This document shows, piece by piece, positions 23,757 to 33,915 of a stretch of 41,671 bases of DNA. Numbering within the stretch: position 1 is the first letter of the stretch; each line of letters opens with the position of its first letter. The notes beneath the pieces are model-generated. The model did not search any database. It had not been told where the DNA came from and saw nothing but the letters and a program-made list of their open reading frames with translations. The translations under genes were made by a program, and so were the position numbers. The stretch is from a bacterium (GTDB lineage Bacteria; Chloroflexota; Chloroflexia; Chloroflexales; Kallotenuaceae): assembly GCA_016781525.1 (NCBI GenBank), contig JADDQE010000191.1, positions 1 through 41,671 of the forward strand, given 5' to 3'.

Positions 23757-24895
23757 TAATCACCAAACGGGCTTAAGCCGAGCAAGATATTGCGGACGTC
23801 GGAGAACGTGACGATCAGCATCAGCCCAAGCAGAGCAATCATGCCGATCGCATGAACCATTCGCTCTTTCTCGGGCGGAACGCGCTTTCCACGGCGAACC
23901 CACTCGACCAGCGCAAACACGATGCGGCTACCGTCGAGCGCTGGGATTGGTAACAGGTTGAACAGGGCCAGGTTGACACTGATGAGCGCCGTCAGCTCCA
24001 GGTATTTTAGGAGGCCACCGGTACGTGCTACTTCCCCGGTTAGACGCCCAATACCCACAGGGCCGGCGATACCGCCTTGAATCTCGGTGTTGGATAGACC
24101 AAGCAACGACCCGATAAGCATACCCAGGCCAAGCAGCATCTGGACGAAAATCATAAAGGTGTGTTGAATGCCGTAAAGCACGGCTTCCAGCGGATTGAGC
24201 CGATTTGCGTAGCGTACCGTCTCTACCTTATCGTCCGGCACCTCGATCGTAATGCCAAGCGGACCTTCGTTCGGCCCTAGCTGGCCCCGGGTACGTGGCG
24301 TGACAGTGACATTATTGGTTCGCTGAAAGCTGCCTCCGTCGGTCTGCGGCTCTTGTCGCTCGATTCCCAGCGTCACGGCTTGCCCCAGCAGCGGCTCTAG
24401 CTGCTCCTGGAGCGTCCGCCGCGAGTCGATATCTTGGCCATTCAGCGAAAGAATAACGTCGCCAGGTCGTAGACCAGCTTGTGCCGCGGGCGAATTGGCG
24501 TCAACCCTCTGGATTGTGAGCGGGCCCACCTCGTCGGGCTGCCCAACCATCCCGACGAACGCAAAGATGGCGACGGCTGCCACAAGGTTCATAAACGCTC
24601 CCGCCGCCATCACGGGAATTTTCTTCCACGGAGGCGCCGCGGCCAAGGAGCCTTCGACCTCGAAGTTGTCCTCCTCGCCTGCCATGCGCACGAAGCCGCC
24701 CAGCGGCAACCAGTTCAACGTAACAGGTACGCCTTTCCAGTGAAAGAGCGTAACCATCCGCGGCGGGTAGCCAAAGCCGAACTCCTCGACCTTGATTCCC
24801 ATCCGTATGGCTGTCAGGAAGTGACCAAGCTCGTGCACAAAGACCAGAAAACCAAGCGCGGGGATAACGGTGAGGAACCACAACCAGCTAGACAT
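23756..24895 (-). CDS. rseP: RIP metalloprotease, site-2 protease family
   Basis: 379 aa from the ATG at 24895, with AGGAG 7 nt upstream. Zinc motif HELGH (21-25) in the first helix, one PDZ domain (about 115-200, with SPAAQAGLRPGDVILSLNG), and the second catalytic motif NLLPIPALDGSRI (Asp321) near the C-terminal helices. It cleaves transmembrane anti-sigma factors or signal peptides within the membrane. It follows uppS-cdsA as in many bacteria, but dxr, often found between cdsA and rseP, is absent. It has its own promoter at 24965-24993. Confidence 0.95.
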   Translation of the reverse strand: MSSWLWFLTVIPALGFLVFVHELGHFLTAIRMGIKVEEFGFGYPPRMVTLFHWKGVPVTLNWLPLGGFVRMAGEEDNFEVEGSLAAAPPWKKIPVMAAGAFMNLVAAVAIFAFVGMVGQPDEVGPLTIQRVDANSPAAQAGLRPGDVILSLNGQDIDSRRTLQEQLEPLLGQAVTLGIERQEPQTDGGSFQRTNNVTVTPRTRGQLGPNEGPLGITIEVPDDKVETVRYANRLNPLEAVLYGIQHTFMIFVQMLLGLGMLIGSLLGLSNTEIQGGIAGPVGIGRLTGEVARTGGLLKYLELTALISVNLALFNLLPIPALDGSRIVFALVEWVRRGKRVPPEKERMVHAIGMIALLGLMLIVTFSDVRNILLGLSPFGD

Positions 24896-24964
24896 GTACA
24901 AACTCCTGGGGATGCATTTTGGACGGTAACGCCATCGTCTCCGCCTGCATCACCGCTGTCGTGC

Positions 24965-24993
24965 AGTGTACCTAAAAGCGAAAGTGTAGTCAA
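24965..24993 (-). promoter_or_regulatory. Sigma-70-type promoter of rseP
   Basis: Minus strand -35 TTGACT (24993-24988), 17-bp spacer, -10 TACACT (24970-24965), about 70 bp before the rseP ATG. This is among the best -35/-10 pairs in the window. Confidence 0.7.
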
Positions 24994-25064
24994 TTATGTT
25001 TGGAAACAGGGGTGCTAATGGGAACGGGAGCTTCGTCGTGGCAAATTCGTGTTGTTGAGCGCAG

Positions 25065-25973
25065 CTATGTCGCGAGCAGCGTAAGGGTGATCATGTAGTA
25101 CAGCACGGGCGCCGTAAAAAGCAAGCTGTCGATACGATCGAGAATGCCGCCATGGCCGGGGATGATTTTGCCAGAGTCTTTGATGTCGACCTGTCGCTTG
25201 ATGAGCGACTCAGCGAGGTCGCCCGCGACGCCAGCCAAACTACCGGCAATGCCAAGAAAGGCGCCGGCCCACATTGAGATGGGTAGTCCTAGTACGGGAG
25301 TAAGCAGCATTCCAGTGATGATCGCGGCAAGGACACCACCAATCATCCCTTCCCAGCTCTTTTTAGGCGAAATGTACGGTGCCATGCGATGGCGGCCAAA
25401 GGCGCGTCCAGTAAAATATGCACCGGTGTCGCTCAAGAATGTGATCGCCAGCACAACCACGATCCAGGCAGCACCGGCGTCAAGGCGTAAGGGGCGCAGC
25501 AGCGCGTTCGGGGCGAGCGGGTGCTGGATATCGCGTAGCAAGACAAAGTGCGCGAGTGTCCAGCCAATATATGTCGCACCTGACAGCGTTAGTGACCAGT
25601 GGAGCAGCGAGTGCTCGCGGTTGTGACGCGGCAGCTCGACGCTCAAAGAAGCAATAATCGACGTGACCAGGGCAAAACCGGTCCAGTCAAGGGTAGGCAC
25701 GCTTGCGCGGACACGTGCTGCAAGCACAAAGAGCACGACGCTCAAAAAGCCTGCACTTCGGCGCGGGTTATAACCTCCACCACGGAACAACGTAAAGAGC
25801 TCATACAGCGCGGCGACAGCCAAAAGAATAACCGTTGCGCTCACCAAAGGCTCGCCCCACCAGACGATGAAGGCCACGATCGGCAGGAGCACGACCGCGC
25901 TCAGAATACGCTCGATAAGATTACGATCGAGCGCCTTCCGGGAGGGCTCCGTAGCGGCGTTCACGCTGTCCAT
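25065..25973 (-). CDS. cdsA: Phosphatidate cytidylyltransferase
   Basis: 302 aa if started at the ATG 25973, which lies inside the end of uppS (about 53-bp overlap); no clear Shine-Dalgarno, so the start is uncertain. Seven or eight hydrophobic segments. The CDP-diglyceride synthase region is clear: FLSDTGAYFTGRAFGRHRMA, PKKSWEGMIGG, and the signature DSGKIIPGHGGILDRIDSL near the C-terminus. It makes CDP-diacylglycerol from phosphatidic acid and CTP. Part of the uppS-cdsA lipid block. Confidence 0.95.
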   Translation of the reverse strand: MDSVNAATEPSRKALDRNLIERILSAVVLLPIVAFIVWWGEPLVSATVILLAVAALYELFTLFRGGGYNPRRSAGFLSVVLFVLAARVRASVPTLDWTGFALVTSIIASLSVELPRHNREHSLLHWSLTLSGATYIGWTLAHFVLLRDIQHPLAPNALLRPLRLDAGAAWIVVVLAITFLSDTGAYFTGRAFGRHRMAPYISPKKSWEGMIGGVLAAIITGMLLTPVLGLPISMWAGAFLGIAGSLAGVAGDLAESLIKRQVDIKDSGKIIPGHGGILDRIDSLLFTAPVLYYMITLTLLAT

Positions 25974-26628
25974 AGGCTGCAATTGCTTGCCGCAGCTCTT
26001 CGGCTCCAAAATCGGGCCAGAAGACCGGCGAACTATAGTACTCGGCGTAGGCGGCCTGCCAAATGAGAAAGTTACTTAGCCGAAACTCGCCGGCCGTCCG
26101 TACGATCAAGTCGGGATCTGGCATCCCCCGAGTGTACAAATGATCCGAGATTTGCTCTTCGGTGATCGCCTCAGCTGGAACTCCCTCGGCGACAAGCTGC
26201 CGAACTGCCTGCACAACGTCGGCACGCCCACCGTAGTTGAATGCAACTGCGAGAGTCAAGGCGGTATTGTGCTGCGTCAGGTCGAGGGCATAGCGCACCT
26301 TTTGTTGAAGCTGCGGTGACAGACCCGCGACGTTTCCTAGGTGCCGGATGCGCACCCCTTCACGATGGAGGTCCCGTGTTTCACGGTCGATGAACTCGCC
26401 CAATATCGTCATCAGCGCCTGCACCTCTGGCCCAGGTCGATTCCAATTCTCTGTGCTAAAGGCGTACAAGGTGAGATACGTAACTCCCTGAGCCTTACAC
26501 TCTTGCACGATGCGGCGGATGTTTTCCGTGCCAGCCCGATGGCCCAACGCCCGCGGCAGCCCGCGCTGCTTCGCCCAGCGGCCATTGCCGTCCATGATGA
26601 TCGCGATGTGCTGCGGGACCGAACTCAT
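25921..26628 (-). CDS. uppS: Undecaprenyl (polyprenyl) diphosphate synthase
   Basis: 235 aa from the ATG at 26628 with GGAG 6 nt upstream (a GTG at 26640 is possible). Cis-prenyltransferase motifs: HIAIIMDGNGRWAKQRGLPR (catalytic Asp13), GTENIRRIVQ, TLYAFSTENWNRP, AFNYGGRADVVQAVRQL, DPDLIVRTAGEFRLSNFLIW and the E near AEYYSSPVFWPDF. It makes the C55 lipid carrier for cell-wall glycan synthesis. Confidence 0.96.
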   Translation of the reverse strand: MSSVPQHIAIIMDGNGRWAKQRGLPRALGHRAGTENIRRIVQECKAQGVTYLTLYAFSTENWNRPGPEVQALMTILGEFIDRETRDLHREGVRIRHLGNVAGLSPQLQQKVRYALDLTQHNTALTLAVAFNYGGRADVVQAVRQLVAEGVPAEAITEEQISDHLYTRGMPDPDLIVRTAGEFRLSNFLIWQAAYAEYYSSPVFWPDFGAEELRQAIAAYGQRERRYGALPEGARS

Positions 26629-26710
26629 CGTACGCTCCACTCCCTACCACCTGCGGCGCGTGACCTCAAGCTTTCATTGCAAGAAACGTGCGCGCCCGGT
26701 TCGTGGGGAC

Positions 26711-26769
26711 TAAACACCCAGAACCAAGAACCGTGTCGCCGAATGGCGCCCGTGGTCCTTGGTTCTTGG
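26711..26769 (-). terminator. Hairpin terminator between frr and uppS
   Basis: CCAAGAACC (26724-26732) pairs perfectly with GGTTCTTGG (26761-26769), and GCC/GGC pairs inside. The minus strand then reads TTCTGGGTGTTTAG. A partial repeat of the CCAAGAACC motif lies on both sides, suggesting a small repetitive intergenic element. Confidence 0.5.
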
Positions 26770-26782
26770 CGCTTGGTTGTCG

Positions 26783-27340
26783 TCAAACTTCCATCACTTC
26801 GCGCTCTTTGCTCTGGCCAAGCTGCTCCAGCTCTTTCGTGTACTGGCTTGTCAGCTGCTCCAGCTTTTCCTGAGCGCGCTTAAGCTCATCTTCGCTGATC
26901 TGTTTGTCGCTCTCGAGCTTTTTAAGTTCGCTTTGCGCATCCCGGCGGACGTTGCGGAGCGAGACCTTCTGTTCTTCAACTTCTTTTTTGACAAGCTTAA
27001 CGAGGTCCTTGCGGCGCTGCTCAGTCAGCGCCGGAATTGAGAGCCGGATCACCTGCCCGTCGTTGTTCGGATTGAGGCCGAGGTCCGACGTCTGGATCGC
27101 CTTCTCGATTGCCTTCATTGCGCCTTTATCCCACGGCTGGATCACCAGCATGCGGGCTTCGGGAGCGGAGATATTGGCCAGCTGATTGAGGGGCATCTCT
27201 GAGCCGTAGTACTCGACATGAAGGTGTTCGACCAGCGCCGGCGACGCACGCCCAGTTCGAATACTGCCAAGATGGTGGCCCAGTGCCTCCACGGTCTTTT
27301 TCATCTTTGTTTCGGCCTGATTGAGGGTGTCTTTAACCAT
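26783..27340 (-). CDS. frr: Ribosome recycling factor
   Basis: 185 aa from the ATG at 27340, preceded by AAAGGAG. The typical sequence runs throughout: [67 protein letters not shown] and a charged coiled-coil C-terminal part. It splits post-termination ribosomes with EF-G. The long upstream in-frame extension is not family sequence. Follows pyrH in the conserved order. Confidence 0.97.
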   Translation of the reverse strand: MVKDTLNQAETKMKKTVEALGHHLGSIRTGRASPALVEHLHVEYYGSEMPLNQLANISAPEARMLVIQPWDKGAMKAIEKAIQTSDLGLNPNNDGQVIRLSIPALTEQRRKDLVKLVKKEVEEQKVSLRNVRRDAQSELKKLESDKQISEDELKRAQEKLEQLTSQYTKELEQLGQSKEREVMEV

Positions 27341-27505
27341 CGTTGCAACTCCTTTGTGACATAACCTCACTGGGACACACAGCGGTCGGATCGCAGCGCT
27401 CCCCGTGGCTACGGAAGACCTTCGCACGACCTCTGGTCGCTGGGCTGCCGCAGCGCGGAGCCGACCCATCAGGTGCTTCCGCCCGCGCTGCCAGCTGGCG
27501 GCTGG

Positions 27506-28832
<1,327 letters not shown>

Positions 28833-28879
28833 GATCTAAGGCTCCTTTATTTTTGAAGTCTATTCAAGCGTACTGATCT

Positions 28880-28888
28880 ATTTTAGCA
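28880..28888 (-). promoter_or_regulatory. Extended -10 promoter of tsf
   Basis: Minus strand TGCTAAAAT lies just downstream of the rpsB terminator and about 50 bp before the tsf ATG. It gives tsf (and perhaps pyrH-frr) transcription independent of rpsB. Confidence 0.5.
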
Positions 28889-28901
28889 CTTACGTCCGAA
28901 C

Positions 28902-28962
28902 ATAAAAATCGGAAGACGTGGAAGGCTGGCCGCTTAGCGTATCACCAGTCTTCCCGTCTTCC
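28902..28962 (-). terminator. Rho-independent terminator of rpsB
   Basis: Minus strand: GGAAGACG (28962-28955) pairs with CGTCTTCC (28918-28911). Inside, GGAAG-x-CTGG pairs with CCAG-x-CTTCC with single-base bulges. The hairpin is followed by GATTTTTATG. It lies about 20 bp after the rpsB stop. Confidence 0.7.
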
Positions 28963-28979
28963 AGTTGCACACGCTGTGC

Positions 28980-29732
28980 TTAGACCGCGTCGTTTGTTGC
29001 ACCCTCGTGGCGCGACTGCCGGCGCTGCTGACCCTCGATCGCCGCGTCGGCCATCTTCGAAACAATCACCCGCACGCCGCGAATCGCGTCGTCGTTGGCT
29101 GGGATCACATAGTCGATCATCTCAGGATTGCAGTTGGTATCGACCATCGCTACGATCGGCAGGTTCAGCTTGCGTGCCTCGGCGACTGCCAGTTCCTCAC
29201 GAGCAGGGTCGACGATAAAGAGCGCACCCGGGCGACGATCCATCGTCTTGATGCCACCGAAGGTGCGGTTGAGCTTGGTGATCTCGTCTTCAAGCCGCAG
29301 CCCCTCCGCCTTGGTCAGCTTAGCAAAGTCGCCGCGATCGCGCCGAACCTCGAGGTCTGCCAGATGGTTCAGCCGCTCGCGGATTGTTTGAAAGTTCGTG
29401 AGCGTGCCGCCGAGCCAGCGGTTGGTGACATAGTACTGGTTGGAGCGCGTTGCCTCTTCCGCGACGATGTCCTGCGCCTGCTTCTTCGTACCGACGAAGA
29501 GAACCTTTCCGCCACGTGACGTAAGGTCCGCGATGAAGTCGTACGCTGCTTGGACCGCCGGAATCGTTTGCTGGAGGTCGATAATGTGAATGCCGTTGCG
29601 CTCGGTGAAGATGTAGGGCCGCATCTTTGGGTTCCAGCGTCGGGTCTGGTGCCCGAAGTGGACGCCCGCCTCCAGCAGCTCGCGCATCGATACGACACGC
29701 TCGCGCTGGCCCGGTGTTTGTGCCTGTGCCAA
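28980..29732 (-). CDS. rpsB: 30S ribosomal protein S2
   Basis: 250 aa from a TTG at 29732, chosen because a perfect AGGAGG lies 7 nt upstream; the first residues would be [16 protein letters not shown]. The S2 core follows: [90 protein letters not shown] and [20 protein letters not shown]. The much longer in-frame extension upstream is leader sequence, not protein. A strong promoter and a structured leader precede it. Confidence 0.96.
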   Translation of the reverse strand: MAQAQTPGQRERVVSMRELLEAGVHFGHQTRRWNPKMRPYIFTERNGIHIIDLQQTIPAVQAAYDFIADLTSRGGKVLFVGTKKQAQDIVAEEATRSNQYYVTNRWLGGTLTNFQTIRERLNHLADLEVRRDRGDFAKLTKAEGLRLEDEITKLNRTFGGIKTMDRRPGALFIVDPAREELAVAEARKLNLPIVAMVDTNCNPEMIDYVIPANDDAIRGVRVIVSKMADAAIEGQQRRQSRHEGATNDAV

Positions 29733-29786
29733 AACAATACCTCCTAGAATTCTTAGCTCCGCCACGTCCATCATCCCAAGGCACAA

Positions 29787-29821
29787 CCAGGCGTTCCTGG
29801 CAGATGTGCCCTGGTCAGGGC
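29787..29821 (-). promoter_or_regulatory. Structured rpsB leader, candidate S2 autoregulatory region
   Basis: About 115 nt separate the promoter start from the TTG. The leader holds two compact hairpins, GCCCTGACCAGGGC (29821-29808) and CCAGGAACGCCTGG (29800-29787). Autoregulation of rpsB by S2 through its leader is known in other bacteria; here it is an inference from position and structure. Confidence 0.35.
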
Positions 29822-29853
29822 GTGTGTGTGCTTGCCTGTATAGGCCGTGCTGT

Positions 29854-29882
29854 AGTATAGCACACGGCTTTGGAGAGGGCAA
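29854..29882 (-). promoter_or_regulatory. Strong promoter of rpsB
   Basis: Minus strand -35 TTGCCC (29882-29877), 17-bp spacer, extended -10 TGCTATACT ending at 29854. Start of transcription is expected near 29847. Confidence 0.7.
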
Positions 29883-30069
29883 AAGCTCCATTTCGCCGGG
29901 AAGCCCCAGCGCCGGCTGCACCTGCGGATCAGCCCGGGGCTGGTTGGTGCGGTTCGTTGAGGAGATGCTGGTCCAAAGGATGCTGAGGGTATATCTCATA
30001 TACTGATAAAACAAAAGCACGTCGACGTACGTACTATACATAAAGTGGTATTCGAGTTGGAGTGGATAC

Positions 30070-30777
30070 ATGTATTATGACGACGATCCGCCAGGCGGCG
30101 GTTGTGGTCGTGTCGCGCTGATCGTAAGCGTTGCGCTCGTGGCTCTCGGTGGCCTCTTTTACTTTGGGATGAATCGGGCCGCGAGCAACCTTAATCCCTT
30201 TAATGGCACGACGTTGACTAATCCCCTCGCGCCGCGCCCGACAACGATCGCTATCGATCGGCCGGCGGTGCTGAGGGAGATTCGCGCACTTAACCGCTGG
30301 GAAACGACGACCGCGAATTACGACAAGGTGATCACGGCAGGACAAGAGGGCGGAGCGCTGTATAACTTTTTCCGTGGAGACAAGCTGATTTTAATTGCGA
30401 ACGGCGACGTGGTGGCTGGATTTGACCTGTCCAAGATGCAACCGGACGATATCGCAATCAGTGCCGATGGAATCACGGCGACGGTAACGCTTCCACCGGC
30501 CGAGATTTTGCTAAGTCGTCTCGACAACGAAAAAACCTATGTTTACGACCGTGAAACTGGAATTTTTACCGCTGGCAACGCAGGGCTCGAAGCTGAGGCG
30601 CGCCGCGTTGCGGAGCAGCAGATCGTCCAGCGCGCCTGCGAGACCGATCTCCTGAAGCGGGCCGCGGACGAGGGCAAGCGTAATATGGAAAATTTGGTGC
30701 GGGCATTCGGCATCAAGAACGTGGTTGTGGACGTGCCGTCAGGGCCCTGCATCACGCCGGGAGCTTCAAGCCCGTAA
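30070..30777 (+). CDS. DUF4230 family membrane-anchored protein
   Basis: 235 aa, ATG at 30070 with GGAG 7 nt upstream. A short N-terminal tail rich in Asp/Gly, one transmembrane helix (about 15-35), then the DUF4230 domain: [60 protein letters not shown] and [10 protein letters not shown], and a helical C-terminus. Function unknown. It is divergent from rpsB and 21 bp upstream of the era fusion gene, so probably co-transcribed with it. Confidence 0.88.
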   Translation: MYYDDDPPGGGCGRVALIVSVALVALGGLFYFGMNRAASNLNPFNGTTLTNPLAPRPTTIAIDRPAVLREIRALNRWETTTANYDKVITAGQEGGALYNFFRGDKLILIANGDVVAGFDLSKMQPDDIAISADGITATVTLPPAEILLSRLDNEKTYVYDRETGIFTAGNAGLEAEARRVAEQQIVQRACETDLLKRAADEGKRNMENLVRAFGIKNVVVDVPSGPCITPGASSP

Positions 30778-30798
30778 CCGAACCGGAGAGGAAGAGAT

Positions 30799-32271
30799 AT
30801 GTTGGAATTAACGTACGATCGTGATGCGCGGATGTTGTACACCTACTTCGCCGATATCGAGGAGGGCGAGGACGCGACGCAAGTTGAGGTGGATGGTCGA
30901 TACGTCGTGGACGCAGCGCAGCAGATCATTGGCTTGCAGTTTGATACAGCCGGGGTATTGCTGCCGGATGCGCTGCGTTATGCCGTCAATCAACCCGAGA
31001 TCGAGTACGATGCCGCGTCAGGTCTGTTACGCATCTCGTTCGCGCGCGGTATCTCGGCGTCCGAGGAGCCCTTTCCATTTCCCGCAATCTTCGATCTTGA
31101 TCGCAACGGTCGAGCACTTGGCGTTGAGGTGGTGGCGGAACCCGAGTTTGAGCTAGGCGGTCGGCTACAGTACGTCGAGCCGTTCATCACCGAGGTGTAC
31201 GGAGGCGATGACGAGGACGAAACTGACGCCGATCCGGACGCGCCGACGACCACTGCCTCACCTGAAGCAACGGATTACCGGCCTGACATGGCGGCGAGTC
31301 ATGTAGCTGCCCAAGCGGAGGCGGAAGCGGATGGTGGGGCTGGCGCTGCGGATCGTAACACCGCGGGGGCGATGGGCGACGAGGTGGTCCGCGCGGGCTT
31401 TGTGGCCCTGCTCGGCAAGCCAAATGTTGGGAAGTCGACGCTGCTGAATGGTTATCTCGGGCAGAAAGTCTCGATTGTATCGCCCAAGCCACAGACGACA
31501 CGCCTGCCGGTACGCGGCATTCTCAACCGCGATGACGCGCAGGTGATCTTTGTCGACACCCCGGGCCTGCACACGCCGCGTTCGGGCCTCGGCGAATTTA
31601 TGGTGCAAGCGGCGCGTCGAGCAATTCCCGATTCGGATGTCCTGTGCTTCGTGGTCGACGCGACTGAGCCGCCAGGGGAGCTGGATCAACGCATCGCGGA
31701 AACAATTAAATCAGCGCGCAAGCCTACAATATTGGTGCTGAACAAGCTCGACGTTGCCCGCAAAGCGGATGTCTATCTGCCGCAGTACCGGGAGCTCGGC
31801 CCGTGGGACCGGGAGGTTGCGGTGTCGGCGAAGACAACTGATGGTCTGCCAGGTCTGCTCGACGAGATCGTGCAGCGACTCCCGGAGGGACCACGCCTGT
31901 TTCCGGTTGACGAGGTCACCAATCTTTCAGAGCGCGAACAGGTCGCCGAGCTGGTGCGGGAAAAGGTGCTCCTCAATACCTCCGAGGAAGTGCCGCACGG
32001 TGTGGCCGTGGAGATCGAAGAGTGGGCGGAGCGCGGCGAGCGCCTGTATATTCGCGCAACAGTCAATGTTGAGCGCGATAGCCACAAAGGCATCTTGATC
32101 GGCGAGGGCGGCAAGATGCTCAAGAAGATCGGCGCAGCGGCGCGTTACGAGATCGAGCGGCTGCTTGGGCGCCAGGTATTTCTTGATGTTTGGGTCAAGG
32201 TGCGCAAGGATTGGCGGCGGGATCCTTCCAGTCTGCGCTGGCTTGGTTATGATGTGAAGAAGCTGAGGTAA
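30799..32271 (+). CDS. era: GTPase Era with N-terminal DUF2283-like duplication
   Basis: 490 aa, ATG at 30799, against about 300 aa for standard Era. Residues 1-130 hold two DUF2283-like units: MLELTYDRDARMLYTYFADI through VVDAAQQIIGLQF, and PEIEYDAASGLLRISF through RNGRALGVEVV. An acidic, then Ala/Glu-rich linker follows (about 135-192). Era proper begins near 195: GFVALLGKPNVGKSTLLNG (G1), PQTTRLPVRGI (G2), FVDTPGLH (G3), LNKLD (G4), SAKTTDGL (G5), and a C-terminal KH domain with GILIGEGGKMLKKIG. Era binds 16S rRNA and assists 30S assembly. The frame is continuous with no stop; an internal ATG at 31372 could in principle start a normal-sized Era, but its Shine-Dalgarno is doubtful. Confidence 0.92.
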   Translation: MLELTYDRDARMLYTYFADIEEGEDATQVEVDGRYVVDAAQQIIGLQFDTAGVLLPDALRYAVNQPEIEYDAASGLLRISFARGISASEEPFPFPAIFDLDRNGRALGVEVVAEPEFELGGRLQYVEPFITEVYGGDDEDETDADPDAPTTTASPEATDYRPDMAASHVAAQAEAEADGGAGAADRNTAGAMGDEVVRAGFVALLGKPNVGKSTLLNGYLGQKVSIVSPKPQTTRLPVRGILNRDDAQVIFVDTPGLHTPRSGLGEFMVQAARRAIPDSDVLCFVVDATEPPGELDQRIAETIKSARKPTILVLNKLDVARKADVYLPQYRELGPWDREVAVSAKTTDGLPGLLDEIVQRLPEGPRLFPVDEVTNLSEREQVAELVREKVLLNTSEEVPHGVAVEIEEWAERGERLYIRATVNVERDSHKGILIGEGGKMLKKIGAAARYEIERLLGRQVFLDVWVKVRKDWRRDPSSLRWLGYDVKKLR

Positions 32272-32316
32272 GCACCCGTCCTAGCGGCATAGATTAGCTG
32301 AGAAGCCTAGCGATCC

Positions 32317-32358
32317 TCGGCGCCGTCGCTGTACATCCTCAACACGTGACGGCGCCGA
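32317..32358 (+). terminator. Hairpin after era
   Basis: An 11-bp perfect stem, TCGGCGCCGTC (32317-32327) with GACGGCGCCGA (32348-32358), and a 20-nt loop, 45 bp after the era stop. No T-run follows, so termination efficiency is uncertain. Confidence 0.4.
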
Positions 32359-32406
32359 ACCGGTTAACGTCCTCGCATCGCCTCCTGCCTGATCACCCAA
32401 GGGTTG

Positions 32407-32415
32407 TGCTAAGAT
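32407..32415 (+). promoter_or_regulatory. Candidate extended -10 promoter of the LacI-type regulator
   Basis: TGCTAAGAT on the plus strand, about 140 bp before the ATG at 32553. There is no good -35. Confidence 0.35.
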
Positions 32416-32552
32416 AGTGTGGATGGCAAGCCTAAGCATTAGCGGCGGCTGCTGATTTTGGCAAATAGCCTACAGGCTTAAGGTCCGCTGTGCTGTCGCG
32501 TGCATCGCGTCCCATGTCGGTAGCGTAACCGACAGAAAACCCTTGACAGGTT

Positions 32553-33623
32553 ATGAAACCAGGTGCCTCAAAAACAAGGGATGTCACAATCATCGACGTG
32601 GCCCGCGAAGCAGGGGTCTCGTATGCAACCGTATCGCGTGTTATCAACGGGAAAGACCACGTCAAGCCCGACAAGCGCGAGCGTGTGCTTCGAGCAATGG
32701 ACCGATTGGGCTATGTCGCAAACCTGCAGGCGCGCAGTCTGGCTGGCGGGCGATCGCAAGTCATTGGCTTGCTCGTTCCCGATCTCGGTTCGAGCTACGT
32801 TGGCGAGATCGTGAGAGGCATTGACCAAGCGCTGCACGAAGTCGATTACGATGTGATTTTGTACACGACGCACCGTCGGCGGGTGAAAGAGGCAGCCTAC
32901 GTTACCACGATCAGTCGCGGGCTAGCCGATGGGCTCTTACTGCTCTCGCCGAGCGATCCCAATCTGTATCTGGCGGCACTCCAGCAGCGCAGCTTTCCTT
33001 TTGTCTTGATCGATCATATCGGCTCGACCCTCAATGTGCCATCCGTCGGCGTCACCAATCGGCAAGGCGCAAAAGATGCCGCCCGCTATTTGACGGAACT
33101 GGGCCATCGACGAATCGGTTTTATCACCGGACGAGCAGAGCTTCCAGCGTCGAGCGATCGTCTCATCGGCTATAAGGCTGCTTTGGAAGAGACGGGCATC
33201 GGTGTTGTTGAAGACCTGATCCAACCAGGAGATTTTAACCAGCCAAGCGGCTACGTCGCCGCAAGTACTCTGCTCAACCTAGAAGCCCCTCCAACCGCGA
33301 TCTTTGCTTCGAACGATCTTATGGCTTTCGGAGCCATGGAAGCGGTGCGCGAGCATGGCCTACGGATCCCGCACGATATATCAATCGTTGGGTTTGACGA
33401 CATCCCCCAAGCGGTGCATGTTCACCCACCGCTGACGACCGTACGCCAGCCGCTCTTCGAAATGGGCCGTGCGGCAGCCGAGATGTTGCTGGATCTCATT
33501 GATCGCCCTGCCGGCATGTCACAGCGGCTCGAGCTACCAACCGAGCTTCTTATTCGCGATTCCTGTAAGACTCCACCTGCTATTGTGCGACAAGGTCGGA
33601 AGCGCCGTACGGAGATCGCCTAA
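32553..33623 (+). CDS. LacI-family transcriptional regulator
   Basis: 356 aa, ATG at 32553. The N-terminal HTH is VTIIDVAREAGVSYATVSRV followed by the hinge region GYVANLQARSLAGGRS. The periplasmic-binding-protein-like effector domain follows: VIGLLVPDLGSSYVGEIVRG, ADGLLLLSPSD, LGHRRIGFITG, PTAIFASNDLMAFGAMEAV, ISIVGFDDIPQAVHVHPPLT. It probably responds to a sugar linked to the downstream GH1 enzyme and binds the AAGCGCTT-centred sites at 33668, 33816 and 33916 (inference from proximity and motif type). Confidence 0.95.
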   Translation: MKPGASKTRDVTIIDVAREAGVSYATVSRVINGKDHVKPDKRERVLRAMDRLGYVANLQARSLAGGRSQVIGLLVPDLGSSYVGEIVRGIDQALHEVDYDVILYTTHRRRVKEAAYVTTISRGLADGLLLLSPSDPNLYLAALQQRSFPFVLIDHIGSTLNVPSVGVTNRQGAKDAARYLTELGHRRIGFITGRAELPASSDRLIGYKAALEETGIGVVEDLIQPGDFNQPSGYVAASTLLNLEAPPTAIFASNDLMAFGAMEAVREHGLRIPHDISIVGFDDIPQAVHVHPPLTTVRQPLFEMGRAAAEMLLDLIDRPAGMSQRLELPTELLIRDSCKTPPAIVRQGRKRRTEIA

Positions 33624-33667
33624 GCCATTGTCCTTACCACCCCTCGCACCTGATACGATGCTTTATG

Positions 33668-33683
33668 CTATAAGCGCTTGCAA
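33668..33683 (+). promoter_or_regulatory. LacI-type operator site 1
   Basis: CTATAAGCGCTTGCAA, 13 of 16 matches to the perfect site at 33916, 45 bp after the regulator gene. Confidence 0.6.
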
Positions 33684-33815
33684 AGAGGCATAGTCCGAGA
33701 GAACATGCCCGCCGCAGCATTCGCGATTTGTCGACGCCTAGCTACATCTGCCTTAGGTCGCCTTTCAAGCATACGAGGCACGGCACATGCTGGTACGAGG
33801 CGTCCGGTAAAACGT

Positions 33816-33831
33816 TTGTGAGCGCTTGCGA
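33816..33831 (+). promoter_or_regulatory. LacI-type operator site 2
   Basis: TTGTGAGCGCTTGCGA, 13 of 16 matches to the perfect site; its centre is 100 bp from site 3 and 148 bp from site 1. Confidence 0.6.
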
Positions 33832-33915
33832 GCGCGCGGTCGCGGCCCACAATAGCGGTAGGCTTCGAAGGAGGTAAAGGGATAGCTTGTCAACTGGGTG
33901 GTACAGCCATCAGTA

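Noticed and set aside
26711..26769. Insertion-sequence end because of the CCAAGAACC inverted repeat
   Set aside because: Short, no transposase, and the form and position fit a terminator after frr.
29733..30071. Longer start for S2 (to 30071)
   Set aside because: The extension spans the promoter and leader; S2 sequence begins after the AGGAGG-TTG.
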